Shown here piece by piece: positions 14,001-24,922 of a stretch of 64,000 bases of DNA. The DNA comes from Protonemura montana. Its lineage: Eukaryota; Arthropoda; Insecta; Plecoptera; Nemouridae. Every line of letters starts with the position of its first letter. The stretch's first letter is position 1. Below the pieces are notes generated by a model that saw only the letters and a list, made by a program, of their open reading frames with translations, ran no database searches and was not told the DNA's origin. The translations under genes and the position numbers were made by a program. The stretch lies in contig OX387605.1 in NCBI GenBank assembly GCA_947568835.1, positions 186,001 through 250,000 of the forward strand, written 5' to 3'.

Positions 14001-15687
14001 AGACCAATCTCCCTTCTATCAACACTCTCGAAACTAATAGAAAAAATCATGCTATCCCGACTCAATTCATTCCTCGAAACCCACAACACCATTGCCCAAT
14101 GCCAACATGGCTTCCAAAAAAACAAATCAACAATCACTGCAATCTTCCAGTTCCTCACATCCCTCTACTCTTCCCTTGACAAAGGCGACCAGGCTATGGG
14201 ACTATTCTACGACCTTAGCAAGGCCTTCGACACTATTGACCATAAACTACTTCTTACCAAACTTCACTCCATTGGCATTCGCGGAACCGCAAACAAATGG
14301 ATAGCCTCCTTTCTAACTGATCGCACCCAGACCGTCCGCATCACATCACCTATCCCTGACCATCCCCCATCCCTATCTACACCTTTAATCGTCAAACAAG
14401 GCGTTCCACAGGGATCTGTCCTCTCCGCTCTCCTGTTCCTACTTTATGTAAACGATCTCCCACAGCATATCACCAAAGGCAACCTATTCCAATTCGCCGA
14501 CGACACAAGCCACCTTATAACGACCCCTAAGCATGAACCCATCATCTCCCTAACTCAAATTGCAAACACACAAGCTGCTCTTATATCGACATACTGCCTC
14601 AACAATAAACTAGCCCTTCAACCGACCAAATCCACACTCATAAAATTCTCCACAAAACTAGCTCTGCAATCATCATCCCCCCTCGTCTGAATTAACACAT
14701 TAAGCATCCCGAGCGCCCCCACAACTAAATTTCTAGGCTTACACATCACTGCGACATTAGACTGGGCCCACCATATGCAGATCACCGTCAATAAAATAAA
14801 AAGTGGAAGCCACCTCCTTCGACGCCTGAAACCGCTAGTAAACCCTCACTCCTTAAAATCTGTTTACCACGCTCACATCCACTCCCATCTCTCCTACGGC
14901 CTGCTATTCTGGGGCACATCCCCACACGTTAAACGAATTTTTATAATCCAAAAACAAGCAATCCGAATAATAGCTGGCACATCCCGCCGAAAATCCTGCA
15001 AACCTCACTTCATTAACCAAAAAATCCTCACCCTCACCTGCACTCTAATCCAGATAGCCAGCACCCTTGTCCGATCCCACCCTGATCTCTTCCCCCTCAA
15101 CTCCTCTGCTCACTGCCACGCAACCAGAAGTAGGAATGAAATTCGAACTATTCCCCACTCCCACTCATTCTTCACACACAGTCCACTTTACCTATGCACC
15201 AAAATTTACAACCACCTACCAACACAAATAACAACAGCCTGCAAACGTTCCATCTTTGACTCCAACCTACGCAATTTCCTTATCCAAAACCCCTTCTACT
15301 CCCTAGATGAATACCTATCCCACACGACCAATCCCACATAGAACCCCAGCACTGACACCACTCCCAATGTAAAAACTATTTGAACCTTAATTTTAATTTT
15401 AATCATTATGTCTATATGTCTATAAATCTATATTTTATAGATTTTATAAGATTATAAGACTATAAGATTATTTATAGATTATTTTTATAACTTATGTACA
15501 TAACTATCCTCTCTGACGTAACCTATACATTTACTATGTAACTGTCCTGGGAAAAAAAATAAATACAATACAATACAATACAATACAATACCTTTGAAGG
15601 ACTAGGTGGAGGTACAAGTGGCACCATAACCCCAAAGGGACACCAGTTAGTCTCGTCGTCGTCAGAGTGGTGAGAGTCACTCATCAT
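5020..15687 (-). CDS. Unidentified multi-exon gene, helical protein, 3' part beyond the left edge
   Basis: Function not recognised. I see six minus-strand exons, all phase 0: 15,687-15,592 (ATG, 32 aa, acidic start MMSDSHHSDDDE), 10,179-10,057 (41 aa), 9,495-9,310 (62 aa), 9,118-8,858 (87 aa), 8,425-8,243 (61 aa) and 5,235-5,020 (72 aa). Acceptors are clear pyrimidine-AG sites and donors are GTGAGT, GTAAAC, GTGAGT, GTCTGC and GTGAGT. The shared phase and lack of stops argue for real coding sequence, about 355 aa so far. The peptide is rich in Leu, Ala and Cys and looks all-helical, like an armadillo/HEAT-type repeat protein, with no motif I can name. The second exon could instead begin near 10,199. 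The first exon is the least certain, because its donor GT lies in the tail of an adjacent LINE. Introns hold 119-, 73- and 32-bp arrays. The gene continues off the left edge. Confidence 0.62.
5236..5838. other. Intronic sequence without recognised features
   Basis: AT-rich intron sequence upstream (in minus-strand terms) of the exon ending at 5,235. It supplies that exon's acceptor (CTTCTAAACAG on the minus strand). The short plus-strand open frame at 5,593-5,781 is AT-rich and lacks coding character. Confidence 0.5.
5839..8240. repeat. 73-bp minisatellite (about 33 copies)
   Basis: Tandem 73-bp unit containing ATAACCAAGTTTTAAGATCC and TGCTATGTCAATTGTGTGCAG, with few substitutions. The last unit runs directly into the donor of the minus-strand exon 8,425-8,243. 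The first about 20 intronic bases after that donor match the repeat, so the array seems to have grown from the 5' end of the intron. Confidence 0.96.
9496..10056. other. Intron between two exons of the minus-strand gene
   Basis: No separate gene seen. The interval contains the acceptor of exon 9,495-9,310 (TTTGTTTCAG on the minus strand) and the GTGAGT donor of exon 10,179-10,057. Short open frames at 9,726-9,974 and 9,376-9,594 are antisense or intronic and have no recognisable motif. Confidence 0.45.
10129..11545. repeat. 119-bp minisatellite duplicating an exon 5' end and its acceptor (about 12 copies)
   Basis: The 119-bp unit contains CACAGGATCGACCCTGCATC and GGTGGAGCTGTTGATTTGC. The first copy overlaps the 5' part of the coding exon at 10,179-10,057 (minus), including the acceptor candidates AATCAACAG and CTGACAG. 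The further copies upstream on the minus strand repeat that acceptor and about 50 bp of exon-derived sequence every 119 bp. They are nearly identical to one another, while the exonic copy differs at several bases. Confidence 0.95.
11546..12890. other. Intron sequence before the LINE; no gene recognised
   Basis: Moderately AT-rich sequence in the first intron of the minus-strand gene. A GC-richer patch at about 12,120-12,450 is open in several frames for 70-97 codons, but has no recognisable domain and no consistent splice context. Confidence 0.4.
12849..15341 (+). pseudogene. LINE ORF2-like polyprotein: endonuclease remnant plus reverse transcriptase, one in-frame stop
   Basis: One frame runs for about 830 codons, broken only by a TGA at 14,688-14,690. 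The N-terminal part holds the end of the endonuclease domain (LIDNIF..., then SDHLALK). The reverse transcriptase follows, with NYRPISLLSTLSKLIEK, the AFDTIDHKLLL block, GVPQGSVLSALLFLLYVNDL and the catalytic FADD box near 14,495. After the stop the same frame continues with TKFLGLHIT and a typical C-terminal region to the TAG near 15,340. With a single stop it is a young or recently active copy. The true element start lies inside this frame, so the first residues are probably host sequence. Confidence 0.88.
12895..15591 (+). mobile_element. 5'-truncated non-LTR retrotransposon (Jockey/CR1-like LINE)
   Basis: The element carries the 3' part of an apurinic-type endonuclease domain, a full reverse transcriptase and a C-terminal region, then a 3' UTR ending in a (ACAAT)n tail at about 15,565-15,591. 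The 5' boundary is only estimated (about 12,895), because most of the endonuclease is missing, as expected for target-primed insertion that stopped early. It lies antisense in the first intron of the minus-strand gene. Its tail directly abuts the exon ending at 15,592. I saw no certain target-site duplication. Confidence 0.88.
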
Positions 15688-16060
15688 GTCACTTCAAAAG
15701 AAAACAAAAAAGTCACGAAGCACGAAGTCATGAAGCAATCACGATCACGAACTAATTGAATACTTGGAAAGCGATTGATCACTTCGAATCTACTCCCATG
15801 CTTATACCATAAAATACTGAGGTGGTTACAATGCGACTATTCGCGCGGCTGGATACACGGTTACCGACAAGGACGTTGCCGTATTCGCACGTTCACAATG
15901 AAAGTCAAAACATAGTTTGGAAACTGTTTTACCAACGTTTGAATATCTTCAATTAATAATTATATCATAAGCGACGCATTAACGGTGCTACCTTAAACTT
16001 TATAGATATGTGTAGTTTAAAGTAGAGGTTAATAAAGTAAATTAAAATGCTTTTTGACAT
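15688..16060. promoter_or_regulatory. Probable 5' flank of the minus-strand gene
   Basis: This lies just upstream, on the minus strand, of the proposed first ATG at 15,687. It probably holds the leader and promoter, but I see no clear TATA box or initiator. Assignment is by position only. Confidence 0.3.
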
Positions 16061-16061
16061 C

Positions 16062-16155
16062 TGCCATACCATGTCCGAATTCTTTGGTTAAGTAACATCG
16101 AGCGTGGTCAGTGCTTGGATGGGTGACCTCTTGGGAACACCACTTGCAGTTGTTT
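16062..16155 (+). pseudogene. 5S rRNA-derived sequence (degenerate)
   Basis: The segment reads like a diverged arthropod 5S rRNA: GCCATACCATGTCCGAA, then TTAAGTAACATCGAGCG, then TGCTTGGATGGGTGACC and TTGGGAACACCACTTGCAG. It follows the order of the 5S 5' arm and the internal control region (A box, intermediate element, C box). Substitutions and a shortened middle show that it is a pseudogene or the head of a 5S-derived SINE, not a working gene. Confidence 0.75.
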
Positions 16156-16872
16156 CTTTTCCCCAACACTTTTACGAGTTGCGGACAATTGTGGTGCTTG
16201 TTGAATGTACGCCATCAGGCAGGACATGAAATGTTATCCATGAAACTGGAGGAGCAGCCGAGTTAAGCCACGAGCTCCACGAGCATTTCAAGCTCCAAAT
16301 ATCCTGTCGAGGATGACTGCAATAATTTACCCATTGTCCGTGAAGATCAACAATGTCTGAACATTTATAAAAATGATATAACAGCAGTGCTTTGGCAGTA
16401 CTATCGTTGCAGTATTTAAGTGCAGATTTTAACAGTTTATTATATCTGTGACAGTTAACACTGCTTTTTATGACTTGTTTTACAATAAATAAGTATATAT
16501 CAAGGTAATGTTCTCCCCTTATGACAGGTTGAGGATCAAATTGATAGGATAATTGATGTAACACAAGAATAGCTTGGTAAGAAAAAGTTACATAGTAAAA
16601 CATTGAAAACTCAATTTATTTTATAAATAGTCTTAAGAGCAATTAATGGGTTATTTTTTAATAAGATACTCCAAACACGTAAATAAAATTATTTAATCAA
16701 CGTAAAGTTTCGATAAGTAATAAATAGCGACTGGCAGGTGCCCCCTTGGCACGGCGTGGTGTCACGAAGGAACAGCGGAAGAGAAACAAGTCAGCGAAGG
16801 CAGTGAACCGAGGCAGGTGGCAAAATCTAGTGGTCACATAAAGAACTCCTCCGTAGACTCGGAAAGGGAGAG

Positions 16873-18698
16873 TCACGTTCGCGTAGTGGCCGGCTCATTT
16901 AAGATCGCAATCTCAATCTGAACGAGGGAATAGGAAAACACATGCTTCGTTAAATCCTGCGAGGCAAGAATTCAGATCAATCACCGTGGTATAAGCAGAT
17001 CTATCAAACAATTCATCGGTAGTGGAGCAACTGACATTCCTTCTGGCACATTGTATTGTTGCAAAATATTATTATTAGTGGAGATATCCAGTTGTTTAAG
17101 TTGTGCCCTCTTTTGACAGCGACGTTAAACCGTTGGTAACTTTGGTGCCATTCAATGAACAAAACAGATTTGCTGGCACCAGGTATTTGTGATCTAGTTT
17201 ATCATTTTTCTTCATCATCGCTCTTTTATTCACAGGCACTATTAGGCTAGTCTTGCAAACCCTATGCGTGACTCTGCCAATGCACATGAAACCAACGACT
17301 CGAGCTCAAGGTAAGGATACGACTCTGAGGCCACGTTCAGTTGGGTCTGTGAGCAGCAAGCCTCGAGGAGCAAAGACCTTCTCATTCTGCTCCAACACAA
17401 ACTTGGCAACCTTGCGTAGACACTGAAACACACCAATCAGGGGGCTTACGACTTTTAGCTGCTCTCAAAAGCACATTGCTTTACTTATAAATGCACTACA
17501 ATTGTTAGAATTCCATTACATTGTTTGCTAATTTCTAGGTAGAAGGAATTAGATTAGGGAGTAGGAATTAGGAAGTAGAAGGGCCGCTAGGTAAGTGAGC
17601 AGAGAGACTCGTGGAGTGAAGTCGCTTGTTGGGTGTGACTGATCTTAAGACGGTTCTTGTTAGTTTTGTGAGTAATACAGCAATAAGACAAGATAATACT
17701 ATGTTTGGTTCTGATACCAAAACAAACATCCTGATGAGAGTTGATTACGTTTAGCTGACACAATAAACATTAAGACGCTTGCACTTGACCTAGAATACCA
17801 TTGCAGATGGTTGTACCATGTCAAACATCCTCAGTGAGTAAGTCTCTCCAAGTTTCTAGATCATCAAGCTTTTACCACTTGGTCTTTATTTAAGTGCCAT
17901 CTAACTGCAAATGTCTGACATACCTTCTCATAGTGTGTCTCAGCGCAGATGTACATGAGGTATGCAGTTAGACAGGCCATGCATCCCTCGCAATAAGTGT
18001 TGCAACCACCAGCCTCTGCCTCAGCATACAAAGCATTGAGTTGACCGACCGCGTGTTCAAAAGCAGCGTGCTCAAGTCGACCGTCCAGTTCGGCCGGGAA
18101 TCGCGACTGGAACTTGACGAGCGTACCCTCGCTGTAGTCGCGTTGCACGAATACTTTAAGGCACTGGACGCTCGCCGCTCGCGCCAGCTCCTCCGCTTGC
18201 GCCGAACTTGAGTGGTTCTGCAAAAACACAAGGTTTTGTGATTGTGATCAGATTGATAAATAAGTGTTTTAGGTTGTCTAGATTTGCATAAGTACATGGA
18301 GGGATTGTTAATCCAATCTGGAAATGTTCTTACTATTATATATACTTATATTATAATATATTATATATACTTCTATTATACTATATACTATACTATTATA
18401 AACTATTATATATACTTTATATATGAGAGCAATTTTATAGTCATCTGGTTAAGAAACACCTAGCTAATGATTGAGAACCTGATTATTAAAGTTAGAAACA
18501 AGCCATGTAATGCTTTGAGTTTACATTACTACAAAGTCCACAGGGGGATGCGTTTAATAGGAAAAATGTTCCGCACAAGTTGCAAAACTGTTAACTCTCA
18601 CAGCGATTAAAATGAAATACTCAATTGGAAGCAAGTTTCAGCTAGTGACACCATGACATAGGCCACAGACCAATGGTAACAACAATATATCTCACCAT
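16873..18698 (-). CDS. GOLGA7: Golgin subfamily A member 7 (Erf4-like subunit of a DHHC palmitoyltransferase)
   Basis: In known systems GOLGA7/Erf4 binds and stabilises a DHHC-family palmitoyltransferase (ZDHHC9 in mammals) at the Golgi, which palmitoylates Ras-type proteins. The model has four minus-strand exons, all phase 0: 18,698-18,696 (ATG only, donor GTGAGA), 18,217-17,924 (98 codons), 17,422-17,321 (34 codons) and 16,917-16,873 (14 codons plus TGA), about 147 aa. Family signatures are [43 protein letters not shown] and ETHYEK in exon 2, [19 protein letters not shown] in exon 3, and a short IEIAI... tail in exon 4. Conserved cysteines are present. The length fits the family, plus about ten extra N-terminal residues. 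The donor after exon 3 (GTATCC) is weak. The one-codon first exon is the least certain part; an upstream in-frame start is possible. Confidence 0.86.
17423..17923. other. GOLGA7 intron 2
   Basis: The sequence between exons 2 and 3 of GOLGA7 has no other gene. It contains a short purine-rich degenerate repeat (GGAATTAG and GGAAGTAG type) at about 17,545-17,585. Confidence 0.5.
18335..18425. repeat. AT-rich low-complexity/palindromic tract
   Basis: TATA/TATTATA-type sequence in GOLGA7 intron 1 that could form self-complementary hairpins. No function is inferred. Confidence 0.7.
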
Positions 18699-19292
18699 GG
18701 CCTTTTCGGTTGCTTTTTTCCGACAAATCTTGACGCCGGTGTTTAAAACTGTAATGGGGTAAACAAATGTGCGTCAAACTAATGACAAAGTAGGACCTGC
18801 TAGGACCTATAACTCTACAAACTTTCTTAAATGTGACACGAAGTAATCTGACAGTCAGTCTGACATTTGCTTGTTGGCCGCCATATTGGGAGTTTGGTTG
18901 GGAGGGCAAACGGCGGCTAATTTGAACCTAGTAAATGATTTATAGTTATCACTATAAAAACATCTTTGCAGGTAATTTTGCTTTGCACCTGGTTGGCACA
19001 GAAGCGGACCTTCTGTTGCTTGACCTTAACTTGACTTAAAATGAGTGTATAGGCACCAACAATAGTAAAAAATAGCTTTACTATCACTTGTTGACATTAA
19101 AATGACAGATAGATTAAAATCAAGCTAAAACACCCAGTCAACATACTACACCAAAGAGAGAGCCTGTATAAATTTAACTGAGAAAAATAATCAAGTATTT
19201 TCAGATAACCGAAAAGAGTTCGAGCATCGACTTATTTACCGGCATTTGAGGCCTCACCTGCCGGTAGGTGAGCAAATCATCGGTTCGTGAAA
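18699..19292. promoter_or_regulatory. Probable GOLGA7 5' region
   Basis: The region is upstream of the GOLGA7 start on the minus strand. It includes GCCGCCATATTGG (18,878-18,890), which resembles the YY1-type GCCATNTTG element of housekeeping promoters. The 100-codon antisense open frame at 18,607-18,909 has no recognisable domain. Confidence 0.35.
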
Positions 19293-22200
19293 ACTTTCAC
19301 TATCACTGCCCCATTGAGTCTACTGCTGGTAATAGTTACATTTCAAGCACTATCACTGCCCCATTGAGTCTACTGCTAGTAATAGTTACATTTCAAGGAC
19401 TATCACTGCCCCATTGAGTCTACTGCTGGTAATAGTTACATTTCAAGCACTATCACTGCCCCATTGAGTCTACTCCTAGTAATAGTTACATTTCAAGCAC
19501 TATCACTGCCCCATTGAGTCTACTGCTAGTAATAGTTACATTTCAAGCACTATCACTGCCCCATTGAGTCTACTGCTAGTAATAGTTACATTTCAAGCAC
19601 TATCACTGCCCCATTGAGTGTACTGCTAGTAATAGTTACATTTCAAGCACTATCACTGCCCCATTGAGTCTACTGCTAGTAATAGTTACATTTCAAGCAC
19701 TATCACTGCCCCATTGAGTCTACTGCTGGTAATAGTTACATTTCAAGCACTATCACTGCCCCATTGAGTCTACTGCTGGTAATAGTTACATTTCAAGCAC
19801 TATCACTGCCCCATTGAGTCTACTCCTAGTAATAGTTACATTTCAAGCACTATCACTGCCCCATTGAGTCTACTGCTGGTAATAGTTACATTTCAAGCAC
19901 TATCACTGCCCCATTGAGTCTACTCCTAGTAATTGTTACATTGCAAGCACTATCACTGCCCCATTGAGTCTACTGCTGGTAATAGTTACATTTCAAGCAC
20001 TATCACTGCCCCATTGAGTCTACTGCTGGTAATAGTTACATTTCAAGCAGTCTCACTGCCCCATTGAGTCTACTGCTGGTAATAGTTACATTTCAAGCAC
20101 TATCACTGCCCCATTGAGTCTACTGCTAGTAATAAATACATATCAAGCACTATCACTGCCCCATTAAGTCTACTGCTAGTAATAGTTACATTTCAAGCAC
20201 TATCACTGCCCCATTGAGTCTACTGCTGGTAATAGTTACATTTCAAGCACTATCACTGCCCCATTGAGTCTACTCCTAGTAATAGTTACATTTCAAGCAC
20301 TATCACTGCCCCATTGAGTCTACTGCTGGTAATAGTTACATTTCAAGCACTATCACTGCCCCATTGAGTCTACTGCTGGTAATAGTTACATTTCAAGCAC
20401 TATCACTGCCCCATTGAGTCTACTGCTAGTAATAGTTACATTTCAAGCACTATCACTGCCCCATTGAGTCTACTGCTGGTAATAGTTACATTTCAAGCAC
20501 TATCACTGCCCCATTGAGTCTACTGCTGGTAATAGTTACATTTCAAGCACTAGCACTGCCCCATTGAGTCTACTGCTGGTAATAGTTACATTTCAAGCAC
20601 TATCACTGCCCCATTGAGTCTACTGCTGGTAATAGTTACATTTCAAGCACTATCACTGCCCCATTGAGTCTACTGCTGGTAATAGTTACATTTCAAGCAC
20701 TATCACTGCCCCATTGAGTCTACTGCTGGTAATAGTTACATTTCAAGCACTATCACTGCCCCATTGAGTCTACTGCTAGTAATAGTTACATTTCAAGCAC
20801 TATCACTGCCCCATTGAGTCTACTGCTAGTAATAGTTACATTTCAATCACTATCACTGCCCCATTGAGTCTACTGCTGGTAATAGTTACATTTCAAGCAC
20901 TATCACTGCCCCATTGAGTCTACTGCTGGTAATAGTTACATTTCAAGCACTATCACTGCCCCATTGAGTCTACTGCTGGTAATAGTTACATTTCAAGCAA
21001 TATCACTGCCCCATTGAGTCTACTGCTGGTAATAGTTACATTTCAAGCACTATCACTGCCCCATTGAGTCTACTGCTGGTAATAGTTACATTTCAAGCAC
21101 TATCACTGCCCCATTGAGTCTACTGCTGGTAATAGTACATTTCAAGCACTATCACTGCCCCATTGAGTCTACTGCTGGTAATAGTTACATTTCAAGCACT
21201 ATCACTGCCCCATTGAGTCTACTACTGGTAATAGTTACATTTCAAGCACTATCACTGCCCCATTGAGTCTACTGCTGGTAATAGTTACATTTCAAGCACT
21301 ATCACTGCCCCATTGAGTCTACTGCTGGTAATAGTTACATTTCAAGCATTATCACTGCCCCATTGAGTCTACTGCTGGTAATAGTTACATTTCAAGCACT
21401 TTCACTGCCCCATTGAGTCTACTGCTGGTAATAGTTACATTTCAAGCACTATCACTGCCCCATTGAGTCTACTCCTAGAAATAGTTACATTTCAAGCACT
21501 ATCACTGCCCCATTGAGTCTACTGCTGGTAATAGTTACATTTCAAGCACTATCACTGCCCCATTGAGTCTACTCCTAGTAATAGTTACATTTCAAGCACT
21601 ATCACTGCCCCATTGAGTCTACTCCTAGTAATAGTTACATTTCAAGCACTATCACTGCCCCATTGAGTCTACTGCTGGTAATAGTTACATTTCAAGCACT
21701 ATCACAGCCCCATTGAGTCTACTGCTGGTAATAGTTACATTTCAAGCACTATCACTGCCCCATTGAGTCTACTGCTGGTAATAGTTACATTTCAAGCACT
21801 ATCACTGCCCCATTGAGTCTACTGCTGGTAATAGTTACATTTCAAGCACTATCACTGCCCCATTGAGTCTACTGCTGGTAATAGTTACATTTCAAGCACT
21901 ATCACTGCCCCATTGAGTCTACTGCTGGTAATAGTTACATTTCAAGCACTATCACTGCCCCATTGAGTCTACTGCTGGTAATAGTTACATTTCAAGCACT
22001 ATCACTGCCCCATTGAGTCTACTGCTGGTAATAGTTACATTTCAAGCATTATCACTGCCCCATTGAGTCTACTGCTGGTAATAGTTACATTTCAAGCACT
22101 ATCACTGCCCCATTGAGTCTACTCCTAGTAATAGTTACATTTCAAGCACTATCACTGCCCCATTGAGTCTACTGCTAGTAATAGTTACATTTCAAGCACT

Positions 22201-24922
22201 ATCACTGCCCCATTGAGTCTACTGCTGGTAATAGTTACATTTCAAGCACTATCACGGCCCCATTGAGTCTACTGCTGGTAATAGTTACATTTCAAGCACT
22301 ATCACTGCCCCATTGAGTCTACTGCTGGTTATAGTTACATTTCAAGCACTATCACTGCCCCATTGAGTCTACTGCTGGTAATAGTTACATTTCAAGCACT
22401 ATCACTGCCCCATTGAGTCTACTGCTGGTAATAGTTACATTTCAAGCACTATCACTGCCCCATTGAGTCTACTGCTGGTAATAGTTACATTTCAAGCACT
22501 ATCACTGCCCCATTGAGTCTACTCCTAGTAATAGTTACATTTCAAGCACTATCACTGCCCCATTGAGTCTACTGCTAGTAATAGTTACATTTCAAGCACT
22601 ATCACTGCCCCATTGAGCCTACTGCTGGTAATAGTTACATTTCAAGCAATATCACTGCCCCATTGAGTCTACTGCTGGTAATAGTTACATTTCAAGCACT
22701 ATCACTGCCCCATTGAGTCTACTGCTGGTAATAGTTACATTTCAAGCACTATCACTGCCCCATTGAGTCTACTGCTGGTAATAGTACATTTCAAGCACTA
22801 TCACTGCCCCATTGAGTCTACTGCTGGTAATAGTTACATTTCAAGCTTTATCACTGCCCCATTGAGTCTACTGCTGGTAATAGTTACATTTCAAGCACTA
22901 TCACTGCCCCATTGAGTCTACTGCTGGTAATAGTTACATTTCAAGCACTATCACTGCCCCATTGAGTCTACTGCTGGTAATAGTTACATTTCAAGCACTA
23001 TCACTGCCCCATTGAGTCTACTGCTGGTAATAGTTACATTTCAAGCACTATCACTGCCCCATTGAGTCTTCTCCTGGTAATAGTTACATTTCAAGCACTA
23101 TCACTGCCCCATTGAGTCTACTGCTGGTAATAGTTACATTTCAAGCACTATCACTGCCCCATTGAGTCTACTGCTGGTAATAGTTACATTTCAAGCACTA
23201 TCACTGCCCCATTGAGTCTACTGCTGGTAATAGTTACATTTCAAGCACTATCACTGCCCCATTGAGTCTACTGCTGGTAATAGTTACATTTCAAGCACTA
23301 TCACTGCCCCATTGAGTCTACTGCTGGTAATAGTTACATTTCAAGCACTATCACTGCCCCATTGAGTCTACTGCTGGTAATAGTTACATTTCAAGCACTA
23401 TCACTGCCCCATTGAGTCTACTGCTGGTAATAGTTACATTTCAAGCACTATCACTGCCCCATTGAGTCTACTGCTGGTAATAGTTACATTTCAAGCACTA
23501 TCACTGCCCCATTGAGTCTACTGCTGGTAATAGTTACATTTCAAGCACTATCACTGCCCCATTGAGTCTACTTCTAGTAATAGTTACATTTCAAGCACTA
23601 TCACTGCCCCATTGAGTCTACTGCTGGTAATAGTTACATTTCAAGCACTATCACTGCCCCATTGAGTCTACTGCTGGTAATAGTTACATTTCAAGCACTA
23701 TCACTGCCCCATTGAGTCTACTGCTGGTAATAGTTACATTTCAAGCACTATCATTGCCCCATTGAGTCTACTGCTGGTAATAGTTACATTTCAAGCACTA
23801 TCACTGCCCCATTGAGTCTACTGCTGGTAATAGTTACATTTCAAGCACTATCACTGCCCCATTGAGTCTACTGCTGGTAATAGTTACATATCAAGCACTA
23901 TCACTGCCCCATTGAGTCTACTGCTGGTAATAGTTACATTTCAAGCACTATCACTGCCCCATTGAGTCTACTGCTGGTAATAGTTACATTTCAAGCACTA
24001 TCACTGCCCCATTGAGTCTACTGCTGGTAATAGTTACATTTCAAGCACTATCACTGCCCCATTGAGTCTACTCCTAGTAATAGTTACATTTCAAGCACTA
24101 TCACTGCCCCATTGAGTCTACTGCTGGTAATAGTTACATTTCAAGCACTATCACTGCCCCATTGAGTCTACTGCTGGTAATAGTTACATTTCAAGCACTA
24201 TCACTGCCCCATTGAGTCTACTCCTAGTAATAGTTACATTTCAAGCACTATCACTGCCCCATTGAGTCTACTGCTGGTAATAGTTACATTTCAAGCAATA
24301 TCACTGCCCCATTGAGTCTACTCCTGGTAATAGTTACATTTCAAGCACTATCACTGCCCCATTGAGTCTACTGCTAGTAATAGTTACATTTCAAGCACTA
24401 TCACTGCCCCATTGAGTCTACTGCTGGTAATAGTTACATTTCAAGCACTATCACTGCCCCATTGAGTCTACTGCTGGTAATAGTTACATTTCAAGCACTA
24501 TCACTGCCCCATTGAGTCTACTGCTGGTAATAGTTACATTTCAAGCACTATCACTGCCCCATTGAGTCTACTGCTAGTAATAGTTACATTTCAAGCACTA
24601 TCACTGCCCCATTGAGTCTACTGCTGGTAATAGTTACATTTCAAGCACTATCACTGCCCCATTGAGTCTACTGCTGGTAATAGTTACATTTCAAGCACTA
24701 TCACTGCCCCATTGAGTCTACTGCTGGTAATAGTTACATTTCAAGCACTTTCACTGCCCCATTGAGTCTACTGCTGGTAATAGTTACATTTCAAGCACTA
24801 TCACTGCCCCATTGAGTCTACTGCTGGTAATAGTTACATTTCAAGCACTTTCACTGCCCCATTGAGTCTACTGCTGGTAATAGTTACATTTCAAGCACTA
24901 TCACCGCCCCATTGAGTCTACT
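19293..24922. repeat. 50-bp satellite (about 112 copies)
   Basis: Strict 50-bp tandem unit (CACTATCACTGCCCCATTGAG, then TCTACTGCTGGTAATAGTTA). Main variants are CTGCTGGT, CTGCTAGT and CTCCTAGT. Two units have lost 1 bp (near 21,135 and 22,785). The array ends abruptly at CTACTATGGTTG near 24,922. It fills most of the spacer between the divergent GOLGA7 and LIG3 genes. Confidence 0.98.

Noticed and set aside
19293-24922. CRISPR-like regularly spaced repeats
   Set aside because: The units are contiguous, with no unique spacers between repeats, and the context is eukaryotic. The same holds for the 32-bp and 73-bp arrays.
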